A stretch of DNA of 64,000 nt, from assembly GCA_002729235.1 (NCBI GenBank), contig PBTY01000066.1, positions 40,328 through 104,327 on the forward strand, read 5' to 3'. How positions within the stretch are numbered: position 1 is the first letter of the stretch; each line of letters opens with the position of its first letter. The notes below the pieces were generated by a model, which worked only from the letters and a program-made list of their open reading frames with translations, was not told where the DNA came from and made no database searches. Shown one piece after another: positions 1-9,685 of this stretch. This DNA is from Rickettsiales bacterium. Its GTDB lineage: Bacteria; Bacteroidota; Bacteroidia; Cytophagales; Cyclobacteriaceae. Made by a program: the position numbers and the translations under genes.

Positions 1-971
1 AAAGGGTCAGTTAAAGTTGCAGGTGACATCCGAATACGTACCGTTTTGGAACCACCAGCAGGAATTTTGATTTTGTATATGGCCGCTGCCTTTGTTCCTT
101 CTTTATCCGGGTTAATTGTGTTCTTACCTGAAACCACATAATCATTAATTGCATCCTTAGGGTAATCGGACTGCTTGTTTGGAACTCCGTATAGCCTTAC
201 TCTATTGGTTGCATTGTCACAATACGCCTGTTCCATGAAGCCATCATTATCCAAATAGACGTGAAAATCTCCAAGGAAATGATGCTTGATGAGCATTTCG
301 TTGTTTGATATCTCCTTGATTTCTGGAATACGCTTATCCCTTCCTGAAGACCAGGTATTTCGAAACCATAGAGTCGGCAAGACTGTAATCTCGGCAGCTT
401 TTTTACTCCGATTATGAATGACTGCTCTAAATTGAAAATCATCATGGGATACTTTGGCATATTCCAGGAAAATGTCAAAGTACTCGTCCTTATCAAATAC
501 TCCAGTATCGAGAAGTTCATATTCCCGCTCTTTCTTGCTGAGTTTTTGATTCTTTAAAACCAAATCAGAGTAGGGGAATTCATTAATAGGATACTTGTAA
601 AGCATCTTCATGTAGGAGTGAGTAGGTGTACTATCCAGATAGTAATACATTTCCTTCACATCCTCTCCATGATTCCCTTCATGACCTGTGAGTCCAAAAA
701 GACGTTCTTTTAGAATTTTGTCTTTGCCATTCCAAAAAGCCCATGAGAAGCAGATGCGTTGATCAGAATTACTGAATCCACCGATTCCATCTTCACCCCA
801 GCGATAAGATTTGCTTCTTGCCTGGTCATGTACGATGCTTTCCCAGGCATTTCCCCCTTCACTATAATCTTCTCGTACAGTGGCCCATTGACGTTCCGAA
901 AGATAGGGTCCCCATTCCTTCCATGGAGTACCTTCTCTACTAGCCTCTAATCGTTTTTCCTCCTGCGTCAT
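1..971 (-). CDS. GH63/MGH1-type glucosidase, N-terminal part (partial)
   Basis: The reverse strand reads open from an ATG at 971 to the window edge, giving about 323 residues of the N-terminus; the catalytic part lies outside. The visible part contains strings I associate with the roughly 880-residue bacterial glucosidase family related to GH63 (MGH1-like): WGPYLSERQWATVREDYS near residue 20, RWGEDGIGG, ERLFGLTGHEGNHGEDVKE, LDSTPTHSYMK and LPTLWFRNTW. Family members are inverting (alpha/alpha)6-barrel alpha-glycosidases acting on gluco- or manno-oligosaccharides; the substrate cannot be told from this part. There is no signal peptide, so it is probably cytoplasmic. It is divergent from guaA. 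No good Shine-Dalgarno sequence precedes the ATG, which is common in Bacteroidota. Confidence 0.8.
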   Translation of the reverse strand, partial: MTQEEKRLEASREGTPWKEWGPYLSERQWATVREDYSEGGNAWESIVHDQARSKSYRWGEDGIGGFSNSDQRICFSWAFWNGKDKILKERLFGLTGHEGNHGEDVKEMYYYLDSTPTHSYMKMLYKYPINEFPYSDLVLKNQKLSKKEREYELLDTGVFDKDEYFDIFLEYAKVSHDDFQFRAVIHNRSKKAAEITVLPTLWFRNTWSSGRDKRIPEIKEISNNEMLIKHHFLGDFHVYLDNDGFMEQAYCDNATNRVRLYGVPNKQSDYPKDAINDYVVSGKNTINPDKEGTKAAAIYKIKIPAGGSKTVRIRMSPATLTDP

Positions 972-1059
972 ATATGGTAGTTTCAGCGAGCTAAAGAAAT
1001 AAAAAACAACATACTTTCAAATCCAATTCAAAAATCAATTCGGGTTTGATTGATTCTGC

Positions 1060-1067
1060 TAATTTTG
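1060..1067 (+). promoter_or_regulatory. -7 promoter box of guaA (TAATTTTG)
   Basis: An exact match to the Bacteroidota -7 element TAnnTTTG lies only 4 bases before the guaA ATG. A TTTG at 1045-1048 is too close to serve as the -33 element. With this placement the transcript would begin at or next to the start codon. Confidence 0.55.
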
Positions 1068-1071
1068 CGGG

Positions 1072-2598
1072 ATGACAGACAAGATACTTATTCTGGACTT
1101 TGGTTCTCAATACACTCAGTTAATTGCACGAAGAGTAAGAGAGCTGGATGTTTATTGTGAAATCCACCCTTTTAATCACTTTCCTGATCCAGACGAACAT
1201 ACCAAAGGTATTATACTTTCTGGAAGTCCGTGTAGTGTATTGGATGAAGGTGCTCCTGATGTGGATATTAAAGGCCTGGAACACCTACCAATTCTTGGGG
1301 TGTGCTATGGAGCACAGCTATTGGCATCTAAACATGGTGGTAAAGTATCTAAGTCTCAGCATAGAGAGTACGGTAGAGCTAAATTAGCTCATATCAACGC
1401 TCATTATGATCTTTTAAAAGAAATAGAAATAGGTAGCCAGGTGTGGATGTCTCACGGAGATACCATCACAGAATTGCCAGAAGATTTCCAAATCATTGCC
1501 AATACGGAAAGTATTCCTGTCGCGGCATTCAAAGTGGAAGAGAAACCTATTTACGGTATTCAGTTCCACCCAGAGGTGACTCATAGTGTAGATGGAAAGG
1601 CATTGTTGAGAAACTTTGTGGTGCATATCTGTGGTGCTTCTCAAGATTGGACAGCTGATATTTTTGTAGAGAATACCGTTCGTGAGCTTCAAGCAAAACT
1701 TGGTGATGACAAGGTAGTAATGGGGTTATCAGGAGGGGTGGATTCGTCTGTTGCCGCCACCTTGATACATCAGGCTATTGGTAAAAATCTTTACTGTATT
1801 TTCGTTGATAATGGCTTATTGAGGAAAAATGAATTCGAAGAAGTTTTGGCCTCCTACGAAGGAATGGGATTGAATGTAAAAGGAGTGGATGCGAAAGCAG
1901 ACTTTTACAGCGCACTGGAGGGTTTGACAGACCCTGAGGATAAAAGGAAAGCAATTGGACGAGTATTCATAGAAGTGTTTGATCGTGAGGCGCACCAAAT
2001 CAAAGATGTGAAGTGGTTAGGACAAGGAACGATCTATCCTGACGTTATTGAGTCAGTTTCAGTTAATGGTCCTTCAGTAACAATTAAGTCTCACCATAAT
2101 GTTGGGGGATTGCCGGAGAAGATGAATCTGAAGGTAGTAGAACCACTGAATTTGCTTTTCAAGGATGAGGTAAGAAATGTAGGTAAGGCACTGGAAATCT
2201 CTAACAACATATTAGGAAGGCACCCATTCCCTGGGCCTGGATTGGGAATTAGAATTCTAGGTGATATCACCGCTGAAAAAGTAAGAATACTACAGGAGGT
2301 AGATTATATCTTCATCAATGGCTTAAAAGAAGAAGGGCTGTATGATGAGGTATGGCAGGCTGGAGCGATGTTACTACCAGTACAGTCAGTGGGTGTAATG
2401 GGTGATGAAAGAACCTACGAGCAAGTGGTGGCACTACGAGCAGTTGCCAGTTTAGATGGAATGACTGCAGACTGGGTACACCTGCCTTATGAGTTCCTGG
2501 CAAATACGTCAAATAAAATAATCAACCAGGTAAAAGGTGTTAACAGGGTTGTTTACGATATTAGTAGCAAGCCACCTGCAACAATTGAGTGGGAATAA
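1072..2598 (+). CDS. guaA: GMP synthase (glutamine-hydrolysing)
   Basis: It makes GMP from XMP, ATP and glutamine, the last step of de novo guanine nucleotide synthesis, in the cytoplasm. The 508 residues show both halves of the enzyme. The N-terminal class I glutamine amidotransferase has nucleophile Cys78 in GVCYGAQL and the His/Glu pair in QFHPEVTHS near 167. The C-terminal ATP pyrophosphatase has the P-loop [10 protein letters not shown] near 220, HNVGGLPE, and the usual end KPPATIEWE. Length is normal for the family. The ATG at 1072 follows a promoter box directly. Its stop overlaps the start of the next gene, so this is the first gene of a three-gene run ending with hemL. Confidence 0.98.
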   Translation: MTDKILILDFGSQYTQLIARRVRELDVYCEIHPFNHFPDPDEHTKGIILSGSPCSVLDEGAPDVDIKGLEHLPILGVCYGAQLLASKHGGKVSKSQHREYGRAKLAHINAHYDLLKEIEIGSQVWMSHGDTITELPEDFQIIANTESIPVAAFKVEEKPIYGIQFHPEVTHSVDGKALLRNFVVHICGASQDWTADIFVENTVRELQAKLGDDKVVMGLSGGVDSSVAATLIHQAIGKNLYCIFVDNGLLRKNEFEEVLASYEGMGLNVKGVDAKADFYSALEGLTDPEDKRKAIGRVFIEVFDREAHQIKDVKWLGQGTIYPDVIESVSVNGPSVTIKSHHNVGGLPEKMNLKVVEPLNLLFKDEVRNVGKALEISNNILGRHPFPGPGLGIRILGDITAEKVRILQEVDYIFINGLKEEGLYDEVWQAGAMLLPVQSVGVMGDERTYEQVVALRAVASLDGMTADWVHLPYEFLANTSNKIINQVKGVNRVVYDISSKPPATIEWE

Positions 2599-4490
2599 GT
2601 ATTATATTAAGCAAATACAATCCAGTTTTGAATAGACTTGTCTTATTAATCTTTACGCTGCTATTCATGGTAGCAGCATATGGTCAATCTGATCAGGCCG
2701 AATTCTTAGAAGCAAAGCGACTTTTCTCTGAGGGGAAATATAGTAGTGCAAAAGCTTCATTCGGCGCACTTAGTCAAAGTGAGGCTTTCGGTAAGTATGC
2801 TCAGTTCTATTACGCAATCAGTGCGTATAAGCAAGGTGATACGAAGCAAGCAACAGATGCCTGGAAGCAATTGATTTCTCAAACGCCTGATTGGCCTCAG
2901 AGAAGTGAAGTGCTCTATTGGTTGGCCTATTCTGGTTTCGAATTAGGAGAATATGATCAAGGTTTGAATTATGCTTCGCAGTATGCAAAATCAATTGATG
3001 ATGAAGATGCTGAGTCGTTGTTTATTCAATCCTATTTATCTGAACTGTCTCCAGCTGATTTAAATCTGCTCGTTGAATCTTATCCTGAAAATAGGGTGCT
3101 GGCTTCATTATTGTTGGAAAAATTGAATGCAGAGCCTTATCAGGAGAGAAATTTCCTTCGGGTCAATCAGTTAGTTGATAAATGGAATTTTGATATCTCA
3201 AAGTTTGAATCCGTAGATCTTCCGCTGATCCGAAAGGATACATATGATATAGCCATATTGCTTCCATTCCTGTTTGAATCTTTAAACAACACCAATCTGA
3301 TAAGTCAAAATCGTTTGGTGATGGATATGTATCAGGGCATGATCATGGCAGCAGAGGATTTGGCCGCAATTGAAAGACCTGTAAATCTGTTTCCATATGA
3401 TACCAAAAAAACTAAAGAGGCAACCGATGCTATCACTAAAAAGCCTGGATTCAAAGATCAGGACTTAATTGTAGGCCCTTTATATGGAGGCCCTAGAGAG
3501 GTAATAGACACCTACTCAAAGGAACAGGGAATCAATACGATTAACCCGATTTCTAATAATGCTGAAATCATCAATGAGAATCCTTACGCGTTTTTATTGA
3601 AGCCGAGTTTTAGAACCATGGCGATCAAAACCGCTGAATTGGCTTTGTCTGAAAACACCAATCCTTATGCAATGATCTTTTATGAGCAAAACGAAAGAGA
3701 TTCGACATTTGCTTCGATTTATAAAGAGCGAATTGAACAAGGAGGAATGGAAGTCGTGTTGTATCAAGCCATCAATAAGGACAACGCAAAAGCTTTATTG
3801 GATACACTGGCAGCTACTTATTACAGCTATCTAACAGAAGAAGAAGCAGATTCCATCAGTATGATCCCTGGTCGTTTCGTGAAAGATCGTCGAATAAGAA
3901 ATGATGAATTAAAGCGAATGGAGAAAGATACTTCATTTGTCTTGCCAATTAGTATGGATGAAGATGAAGAGTTCAAGATTGTCTACTACGAAGAGCCATT
4001 CTATATGACTCAGGATAGTATTGGGCACATATTAGCGGCGACTAGAAGCAATCTTTATGCGAATAACATGATTAGCACCGTTGAAAGTAGGAGGGACAGT
4101 ACAAAACTTTATGGGTATGGTGATTGGTTAGAGTTTACCATGCTCTCTTTCAGTCAATTAGACCGATTAGGTGTTGCCCTGAATGATCCAGAGTACATAG
4201 ATTTCTCTGGCTTTAATTACCAAAATTTAAAAGAGCGAATTATTACCCGGTTCAAAACCAATCCATCTATCAATCATTATAGAGGTTATGAAGCCATTTG
4301 GTTTGCGGGTCGTATGATGCATCGGTATGGTAAGTATTTTCAAGTTGGATTGCGTGAAGGAAACTTGATAGAAGGAAAAGTATTCGAAGGATATAAATAT
4401 GGCGTGACCAACGACAATCAAGTGGTGCCAGTTGTCCGATTTAAAAACTCTAAACTAGAAGTAGTCAACAGGGATTTGTATGAAGATTGA
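2589..4490 (+). CDS. Exported TPR / periplasmic-binding-fold protein
   Basis: 633 residues beginning with an export signal (hydrophobic core [16 protein letters not shown], then Q). Residues about 35-190 look like TPR helices ([32 protein letters not shown]). From about 215 a type I periplasmic-binding-like domain begins at YDIAILLPF, with [22 protein letters not shown] and NTINPISNN. This arrangement resembles Bacteroidota relatives of LpoA/LppC and of LysM-plus-binding-domain proteins, which are generally annotated as ABC-transporter substrate-binding proteins; the ligand is unknown. The GTG start at 2589 overlaps guaA by 10 bases; a TTG further in is possible. It overlaps hemL by 11 bases, suggesting co-translation. 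A role in cell-wall synthesis is plausible but not shown here. Confidence 0.75.
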   Translation: MGISIILSKYNPVLNRLVLLIFTLLFMVAAYGQSDQAEFLEAKRLFSEGKYSSAKASFGALSQSEAFGKYAQFYYAISAYKQGDTKQATDAWKQLISQTPDWPQRSEVLYWLAYSGFELGEYDQGLNYASQYAKSIDDEDAESLFIQSYLSELSPADLNLLVESYPENRVLASLLLEKLNAEPYQERNFLRVNQLVDKWNFDISKFESVDLPLIRKDTYDIAILLPFLFESLNNTNLISQNRLVMDMYQGMIMAAEDLAAIERPVNLFPYDTKKTKEATDAITKKPGFKDQDLIVGPLYGGPREVIDTYSKEQGINTINPISNNAEIINENPYAFLLKPSFRTMAIKTAELALSENTNPYAMIFYEQNERDSTFASIYKERIEQGGMEVVLYQAINKDNAKALLDTLAATYYSYLTEEEADSISMIPGRFVKDRRIRNDELKRMEKDTSFVLPISMDEDEEFKIVYYEEPFYMTQDSIGHILAATRSNLYANNMISTVESRRDSTKLYGYGDWLEFTMLSFSQLDRLGVALNDPEYIDFSGFNYQNLKERIITRFKTNPSINHYRGYEAIWFAGRMMHRYGKYFQVGLREGNLIEGKVFEGYKYGVTNDNQVVPVVRFKNSKLEVVNRDLYED

Positions 4491-5775
4491 GAAGAGTAAA
4501 TCACTTTTTAGTAGAGCAAAGAATTTTATTCCCGGAGGGGTTAACTCACCAGTAAGAGCTTTCAAAGCAGTAGGGGGAGATCCCATCTTTTTTAAGTCTG
4601 CCAAGGGCTCTAAAATGTTTGATGAGGATGGCAATTCCTACATCGATATGATCAACTCCTGGGGGCCGATGATACTTGGTCATGCCAATGAAATGGTAGA
4701 AGAGGCCGTCATCCAAGCGATTCAAAGTTCACCTTCATTTGGTGCGCCAGGTGAACGAGAGGTACTAATTGCCGAGCTTATTTGTGAGATGGTACCATCA
4801 ATCGAACGGGTACGGATGGTTAACTCCGGAACCGAAGCGACCATGTCAGCAATACGTGTGGCTAGAGGCTATACGGGAAGAGATAAGTTCATCAAGTTTG
4901 AGGGATGTTATCACGGTCATGGAGATTCGTTTTTGATCGCTGCAGGTAGTGGAGCCATGACTATGGGAACTCCTGATAGCCCCGGAGTTACTGAAGGTAC
5001 AGCTAAAGACACCTTGCTAGCTCCTTACAATGATCTGGAAGCAGTTAAGAAAATTGTTGAGGATAATAAAGATGAAGTTGCTGCAATAATCCTTGAGCCA
5101 GTTGCGGGTAATATGGGTTGTGTGCTGCCAAAGTCTGGTTTTCTGGAAGGTCTCAGAGCATTGTGTGATGAATCAGGCATTGTACTCATCTTTGATGAGG
5201 TAATGACTGGTTTTAGATTGGCCAAAGGAGGAGCTCAAGAACGTTTAGGAGTTATTCCTGATATGACCACATTGGGTAAGATCATCGGTGGTGGTCTACC
5301 TGTAGGTGCATATGGTGGAAAGAAAGAAATAATGGATTATGTATCACCAGAAGGGCCAGTTTATCAAGCAGGTACTTTGTCTGGCAATCCGGTAGCCATG
5401 GCAGCTGGATATGCAATGCTAAAACATTTGTACGATCATCCGGAGACCTATGGAAAGCTGGAATCCAATACCAGGAAAATCGTCAATGGATATAAAGAGA
5501 CCTGTGAGGTGCTTGGTTTGAATTATACTATTAATCAGATTGGGAGCATGTACAGCATGTTTTTTACTGATCAGGAAGTTTATGATTTGAACACAGCAAA
5601 GCATTCTGATACCACTTTGTTTGGAAGGTATTTTAACTTGATGCTGAATAAAGGAATCTATTTAGCACCATCACAATTTGAGACATTGTTTGTATCAGCT
5701 GTTTTAAGTGATGCTGATATTGAAGATATCATCAGAGCAAATGATGACAGCTTGAGGGATTTACAAGAGAACTAA
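4480..5775 (+). CDS. hemL: Glutamate-1-semialdehyde 2,1-aminomutase
   Basis: A PLP enzyme converting glutamate-1-semialdehyde to 5-aminolevulinate in the C5 route to heme. Its 431 residues match the family length. Visible signatures are FIPGGVNSPVRAF at the start, VNSGTEATMSAIR, CYHGHGDSF, IFDEVMTGFR and the PLP lysine Lys267 in TTLGKIIGGGLPVGA. It starts inside the previous gene (11-base overlap) and is closed by a strong hairpin terminator, so it is the last gene of the guaA run. No other heme gene lies nearby in the window. Confidence 0.98.
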   Translation: MKIEKSKSLFSRAKNFIPGGVNSPVRAFKAVGGDPIFFKSAKGSKMFDEDGNSYIDMINSWGPMILGHANEMVEEAVIQAIQSSPSFGAPGEREVLIAELICEMVPSIERVRMVNSGTEATMSAIRVARGYTGRDKFIKFEGCYHGHGDSFLIAAGSGAMTMGTPDSPGVTEGTAKDTLLAPYNDLEAVKKIVEDNKDEVAAIILEPVAGNMGCVLPKSGFLEGLRALCDESGIVLIFDEVMTGFRLAKGGAQERLGVIPDMTTLGKIIGGGLPVGAYGGKKEIMDYVSPEGPVYQAGTLSGNPVAMAAGYAMLKHLYDHPETYGKLESNTRKIVNGYKETCEVLGLNYTINQIGSMYSMFFTDQEVYDLNTAKHSDTTLFGRYFNLMLNKGIYLAPSQFETLFVSAVLSDADIEDIIRANDDSLRDLQEN

Positions 5776-5789
5776 GGTTTTAAAAAGTG

Positions 5790-5818
5790 AACCACCTGAT
5801 CATTCAGGTGGTTTTTTT
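5790..5818 (+). terminator. Intrinsic terminator after hemL (two-way)
   Basis: A ten-base-pair stem AACCACCTGA / TCAGGTGGTT with loop TCAT is followed by a T run. On the other strand the hairpin is followed by a shorter T run, so it can also close the convergent 5817-6056 gene. Confidence 0.9.
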
Positions 5819-6056
5819 ATTCCTGAAGTTTTGAATAGATATGGACCCACTCATCCTCCAAAGATCCCGTAAAAACCGGTTGCCCCGCTCGCCGATACCA
5901 GTATTCTGCATTCCATTGATCACCTTCTTTTCTATGTAAGTAAGCATGAATCCATGCGGCATTTTGGTCTGGAAGATCTTGAATTAGCTCATGAGCAGCA
6001 TCCCATTGGCCATTTTTATCAAGTTCGAGAGCCTTTAAATAAATGGAGTTTCCCAT
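5817..6056 (-). CDS. Small conserved TPR-like protein
   Basis: 79 residues, no signal peptide, mostly helical. I recognise the pattern YLKALELDKNGQWDAAHELIQ followed by AAWIHAYLHRKEGDQWNAEYWYRRAG as a widely conserved small bacterial protein of unknown function; the repeated helix-turn-helix spacing resembles a pair of TPR-like helices. It stands alone, convergent with hemL, and its stop lies inside the shared terminator. Four bases upstream of its ATG lies TACTTTAG (6061-6068, minus), one mismatch from the TAnnTTTG promoter box. Confidence 0.8.
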   Translation of the reverse strand: MGNSIYLKALELDKNGQWDAAHELIQDLPDQNAAWIHAYLHRKEGDQWNAEYWYRRAGQPVFTGSLEDEWVHIYSKLQE

Positions 6057-6191
6057 ATCGCTAAAGTAATGATCACATTGCTAGACAGGAAAGAATCGTC
6101 CAATTAACTGACCGAACCTTCCAAAAATCGAAAGTTCCAACTCGTGATGCCTATCCATATCTAAGATTGCATTATCAAAACGAGCTAAAAG

Positions 6192-7787
6192 ATGAGAAGA
6201 GTAGGATTGTTGATTGCAGTTATATTATTGGTAATAGGATGTGTTCATAAATCGGAACAAATAGAAGAACTAAACTTGAATGGCGATGATATGACCAATT
6301 GGCAAGTACCGGATGGATTCACTTATGACATGTCGCCTCAGCAGAATATCCAGGTGAGTTTCATAGATGGATCATCTCGTATCAATGCCAGTGAGACTCT
6401 TCAATATGCAATAGTAGGAACAGATTATCGAGATAGCGTCTACGCCTTGCATGTTGGATACGCCTCTTTAGCAGAGGGAATCAAATTAACTTTCAGTAAA
6501 CCCATTCATATTGAGAACTTGTTCTTGTATACCAAGTATCAGGGAAACTCCAGGTATTTTGATGTAACTAATGGTAACCTAACCATTTCATTAGTGGATT
6601 TAGAGGTTTCAGACTCATTCTTTGATGGTACGGGGGCAAGACTGTCAAGTATCCCAGACTGTACTTCTTTTCTTGGAAATGCTACTCAAATACGTTGTAG
6701 AGCTGAAGGCATATCTATCAAGTCCAGCGCTAGTATCACCTATATTGATATTCATTATTCAGATGGAAGCCTTGAAAGAAGAACACCTGAAGAACAGGGA
6801 ATTAATGCAAATGATAATCAGTGGTTCTTTCTTTATTCGGAATTTGATGTGAATTCGATTGAAGCATTCTCGGTTGTTGCAGATTGCAGGACGTCTCCCC
6901 ATTCTTTAAGTACTGAGTTGGTGACATTCATCAATCCATGTTCATCTACTTTAATTGATTCTGACAATGATGGAGTAGCAGATGAATCTGATATTTCACC
7001 AGATGATGCAACGATCGCTGCAGTTACTTACATTCCAGCACACAACTCTTATTCGACTTTCGCTTTTGAGGACATGTGGCCTTACCTGGGAGACTTTGAT
7101 TTTAATGACTTGATCATTGCCCACAATGCGGTGGTGTATACCAACGCACAAGATATGGTCACTAAGATTACTTATCAAATTAGTGTTGAAGCTGCTGGAG
7201 CCACTTTTGATAATGATTTGTGTTTGAGTTTTACAGACCCCGGATCAACTATCAATATGACAGTGAACTCCATCTCAACCGGAGGTCTTACCTATGAATT
7301 ACACAAACTTGAGAACAAATCTGAAATTCGATTCAAACACATAAAGCAAGGTTTTAACTCTGGAGGTTTTATCAATACAGATAGTACAAGATCTTATGAA
7401 GAACCGATTCAAATTTCCCTGGAGCTATTATTTGATGGGGCGGTCAATTTTGAAGATTTCGAAATTGATGAATTTATCAGAGTTGATCAGGAGGAGGGAC
7501 GTGAAGTACACAAGCCTGGAAAACCATACACTAGTTTATTTGATAAAAGTTGGGTTGGGCAAGCTGCGGATGATACCAGACCAGAAGAAGGCAAGTATTT
7601 CCTAACAGAAAACAACCTTCCATGGGCAATAGAAATCCCAACTCCATGGGAATATCCGAAAGAGAAGGTGCAGATATCTAAAGCGTATCCATATTTTGAG
7701 GATTATGTACGGGGTAAGAGCAATACACCATGGTATACAGATGAGGATGGAAACAAAGTACACAAGCATTTATATAAGCGGAAGTAG
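6192..7787 (+). CDS. LruC domain lipoprotein (DUF4842 C-terminus)
   Basis: 531 residues with a lipoprotein signal ending at Cys17 (LLVIGC), so probably anchored in the outer membrane. The middle carries a calcium-binding-like acidic stretch (DSDNDGVADESDISPDD) followed by the LruC hallmark YSTFAFEDMWPYLGDFDFNDL near 295. The remainder fits the DUF4842/LruC C-terminal beta-rich domain. These proteins are found in Bacteroidota and in some Leptospira and Vibrio; function is unknown, but surface location is usual. Single-gene unit with its own terminator. Confidence 0.85.
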   Translation: MRRVGLLIAVILLVIGCVHKSEQIEELNLNGDDMTNWQVPDGFTYDMSPQQNIQVSFIDGSSRINASETLQYAIVGTDYRDSVYALHVGYASLAEGIKLTFSKPIHIENLFLYTKYQGNSRYFDVTNGNLTISLVDLEVSDSFFDGTGARLSSIPDCTSFLGNATQIRCRAEGISIKSSASITYIDIHYSDGSLERRTPEEQGINANDNQWFFLYSEFDVNSIEAFSVVADCRTSPHSLSTELVTFINPCSSTLIDSDNDGVADESDISPDDATIAAVTYIPAHNSYSTFAFEDMWPYLGDFDFNDLIIAHNAVVYTNAQDMVTKITYQISVEAAGATFDNDLCLSFTDPGSTINMTVNSISTGGLTYELHKLENKSEIRFKHIKQGFNSGGFINTDSTRSYEEPIQISLELLFDGAVNFEDFEIDEFIRVDQEEGREVHKPGKPYTSLFDKSWVGQAADDTRPEEGKYFLTENNLPWAIEIPTPWEYPKEKVQISKAYPYFEDYVRGKSNTPWYTDEDGNKVHKHLYKRK

Positions 7788-7806
7788 TTAGTAATATATG
7801 AAGAGG

Positions 7807-7832
7807 AAAAGGAGGCTACGGCCTCTTTTTTT
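7807..7832 (+). terminator. Intrinsic terminator after the LruC gene
   Basis: Stem GAGGC / GCCTC with loop TACG, extended by A-T pairs and followed by seven Ts. Confidence 0.85.
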
Positions 7833-7887
7833 AATTCATGAGGTCAATAGTTTTCCTTAAATTTCAATTCAAATAAACACGTTGACG

Positions 7888-8721
7888 ATGAAAAAGCTAT
7901 TGCTTGTATTCGCCTTAATTCCTCTTTCTTATTTTGGGTATATCGTTTGGTCAAAATTTGATTATCTCAATGACAATATCCCTGAGGACCAATTAGGTGA
8001 AGATCTGAGTATCAATCAGGAATTCTACCAGTTGAAGATTTATGACCTGGAATCAGTTGCTCAAGAGTCTGTAGTTGATTCTTACCTAAGAGACGCCTTT
8101 CTACCAGGACTAAAAAGACTGGGATTTGAGAATATTGGAGTATTCAAAGTTCACCCGAATGATGTAGATAGTGTTCAGAAAATCTATGTATTGATCCCTT
8201 TTGAAGATTTAAACCAGTTTCAAAAATATGAAGGGATTCTTAATGCAGATAGTCTATATGTTGAAAAAGGGAAAGCCTATTTGTCAGCTGCTCATGATAA
8301 TCCTCCATATAAGCGCATAGAATCCATACTTCTGAAGGCTTTTAAAGATTTTTCGACACTCCAACCGAACACATTGGATGGACCAAGATCAGAACGAATA
8401 TATGAGCTCAGAAGTTATGAGTCTCCATCAGAAGAGATATACCGGAATAAAGTTCACATGTTCAATGAAGGAGGTGAGATCAAACTCTTTGAGCGTTTGG
8501 GATTCAATGCAGTGTTTTATGCTGATGTAATATCAGGGCCAAGTATGCCGAATTTGATGTACATGACCACATTTACTGATCAAAAGAGTAGAGATGAACA
8601 CTGGAAATCATTTGTGGACGCTCCTGAATGGAAGAAAATGAGTTCTGATCCATTTTATGCCAACAATGTGTCTCATGCAGATATCTATTTCTTATATCCA
8701 ACTGAGTACTCGGATTATTAG
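7888..8721 (+). CDS. NIPSNAP family protein, exported
   Basis: 277 residues. The ATG at 7888 is preferred over the TTG two codons earlier because it begins a clean signal or anchor sequence (MKKLLLVFALIPLSYFGY). The C-terminal half holds a NIPSNAP domain: IYELRSYESPSEEIYRNKVHMF, then LFERLGFNAVFYADV and MYMTTFTDQKSRDEHWKSF near 225. The N-terminal half (YQLKIYDLESVAQESVVDSYLRDAFLPGLKRLG) looks like a second, diverged NIPSNAP domain, giving a dimeric alpha-beta barrel within one chain. Biochemical role unknown. It ends 3 bases before the stop of the convergent glycosyltransferase. Confidence 0.85.
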   Translation: MKKLLLVFALIPLSYFGYIVWSKFDYLNDNIPEDQLGEDLSINQEFYQLKIYDLESVAQESVVDSYLRDAFLPGLKRLGFENIGVFKVHPNDVDSVQKIYVLIPFEDLNQFQKYEGILNADSLYVEKGKAYLSAAHDNPPYKRIESILLKAFKDFSTLQPNTLDGPRSERIYELRSYESPSEEIYRNKVHMFNEGGEIKLFERLGFNAVFYADVISGPSMPNLMYMTTFTDQKSRDEHWKSFVDAPEWKKMSSDPFYANNVSHADIYFLYPTEYSDY

Positions 8722-8724
8722 TAG

Positions 8725-9684
8725 TTAAAGCCACCACCAATTCTTACCTTCAAAGAGATTGATTGAATTCAAGTAGTTGATGATTTGAATGCGTTCTGTT
8801 TCTGCCGGATATACAGCAATTAGCAATTGAGGATCTTTGATTGATTCAATGGATTTAAAATCTTGTAAGTCCTGAATAGCTACATTCATCTTATGCTTCT
8901 TTAGTATACGTTGAGCGAGTTTCGATTTGATATTATTCCCCCATATAATCAAAGGCCCACCTTTGTAATCAAGTTCTATGAACCGCTTGAGTTTTAACCC
9001 AAAGAAAGCTTCCTGCTGATAGTTTTCCGAAGTACGAGAAGTGCGTTTCGGGTGTTCTCGCCAATGGAGTGTAATCCCTGGGACAGTTTGGATAGTGAAC
9101 CCATTTTTATACCATTGAAATACCAGATCATAGTCCTCAGGATAGGAAAGTTCATCGAAACCTCCACAGTCTATCAGATCTGATTTACGTGTTATCCAAT
9201 TGGGAGATGCAATGACACACTCTCGATAGATCTGATTCCATTGCTGATCAGATAAGTTGATTTGATTGATCCAATTTTGATATTCCAAATAGCCATTACT
9301 GACCGATTCTGTAGAGAAATATTTAACCAGACCCGTAACAACTGTGTTTTTAGAACTCTTTTTGAGAAGGTTGACCATTTGGGAGAGTCTCTCTGGAGGC
9401 ATTTTATCGTCTGCATCCATTCGCGTAATGTATTCTCCTTTAGAGTAAGAGAGTGCAGTACTTAAGGCTGATATGATTCCTTTATCAGCGTTGGAATGAA
9501 CGTGAATTCTGGAGTCTTTTTCTCGTATATTATATAGAAGTTCTAAGGTGCTATCATCGGAGTGATCATCTACAACAACCCATTCCCATTTGGAGTAGGT
9601 TTGATTTTTGATGGATTCATAGCAATCTAAAAGCCATGGTGCAGCATTTTTGCAGGGTGTGATTATTGAAACCAACGCTTCCAT
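8725..9684 (-). CDS. Glycosyltransferase family 2
   Basis: 319 residues with a GT-A fold at the N-terminus: VSIITPCKNAAPWLLDCYESI, WEWVVVDDHSDDST near 40, and the metal-binding DxD motif in ITRMDADDKM near 90. No transmembrane segment is visible, so it is a cytoplasmic sugar transferase, probably for surface polysaccharide or lipid A-linked glycan; donor and acceptor are unknown. It is the last gene of the long minus-strand operon from nfeD, starting one base after the MutS-like gene ends. The same run contains kdsB, which fits an envelope role. Confidence 0.88.
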   Translation of the reverse strand: MEALVSIITPCKNAAPWLLDCYESIKNQTYSKWEWVVVDDHSDDSTLELLYNIREKDSRIHVHSNADKGIISALSTALSYSKGEYITRMDADDKMPPERLSQMVNLLKKSSKNTVVTGLVKYFSTESVSNGYLEYQNWINQINLSDQQWNQIYRECVIASPNWITRKSDLIDCGGFDELSYPEDYDLVFQWYKNGFTIQTVPGITLHWREHPKRTSRTSENYQQEAFFGLKLKRFIELDYKGGPLIIWGNNIKSKLAQRILKKHKMNVAIQDLQDFKSIESIKDPQLLIAVYPAETERIQIINYLNSINLFEGKNWWWL

Positions 9685-9685
9685 A

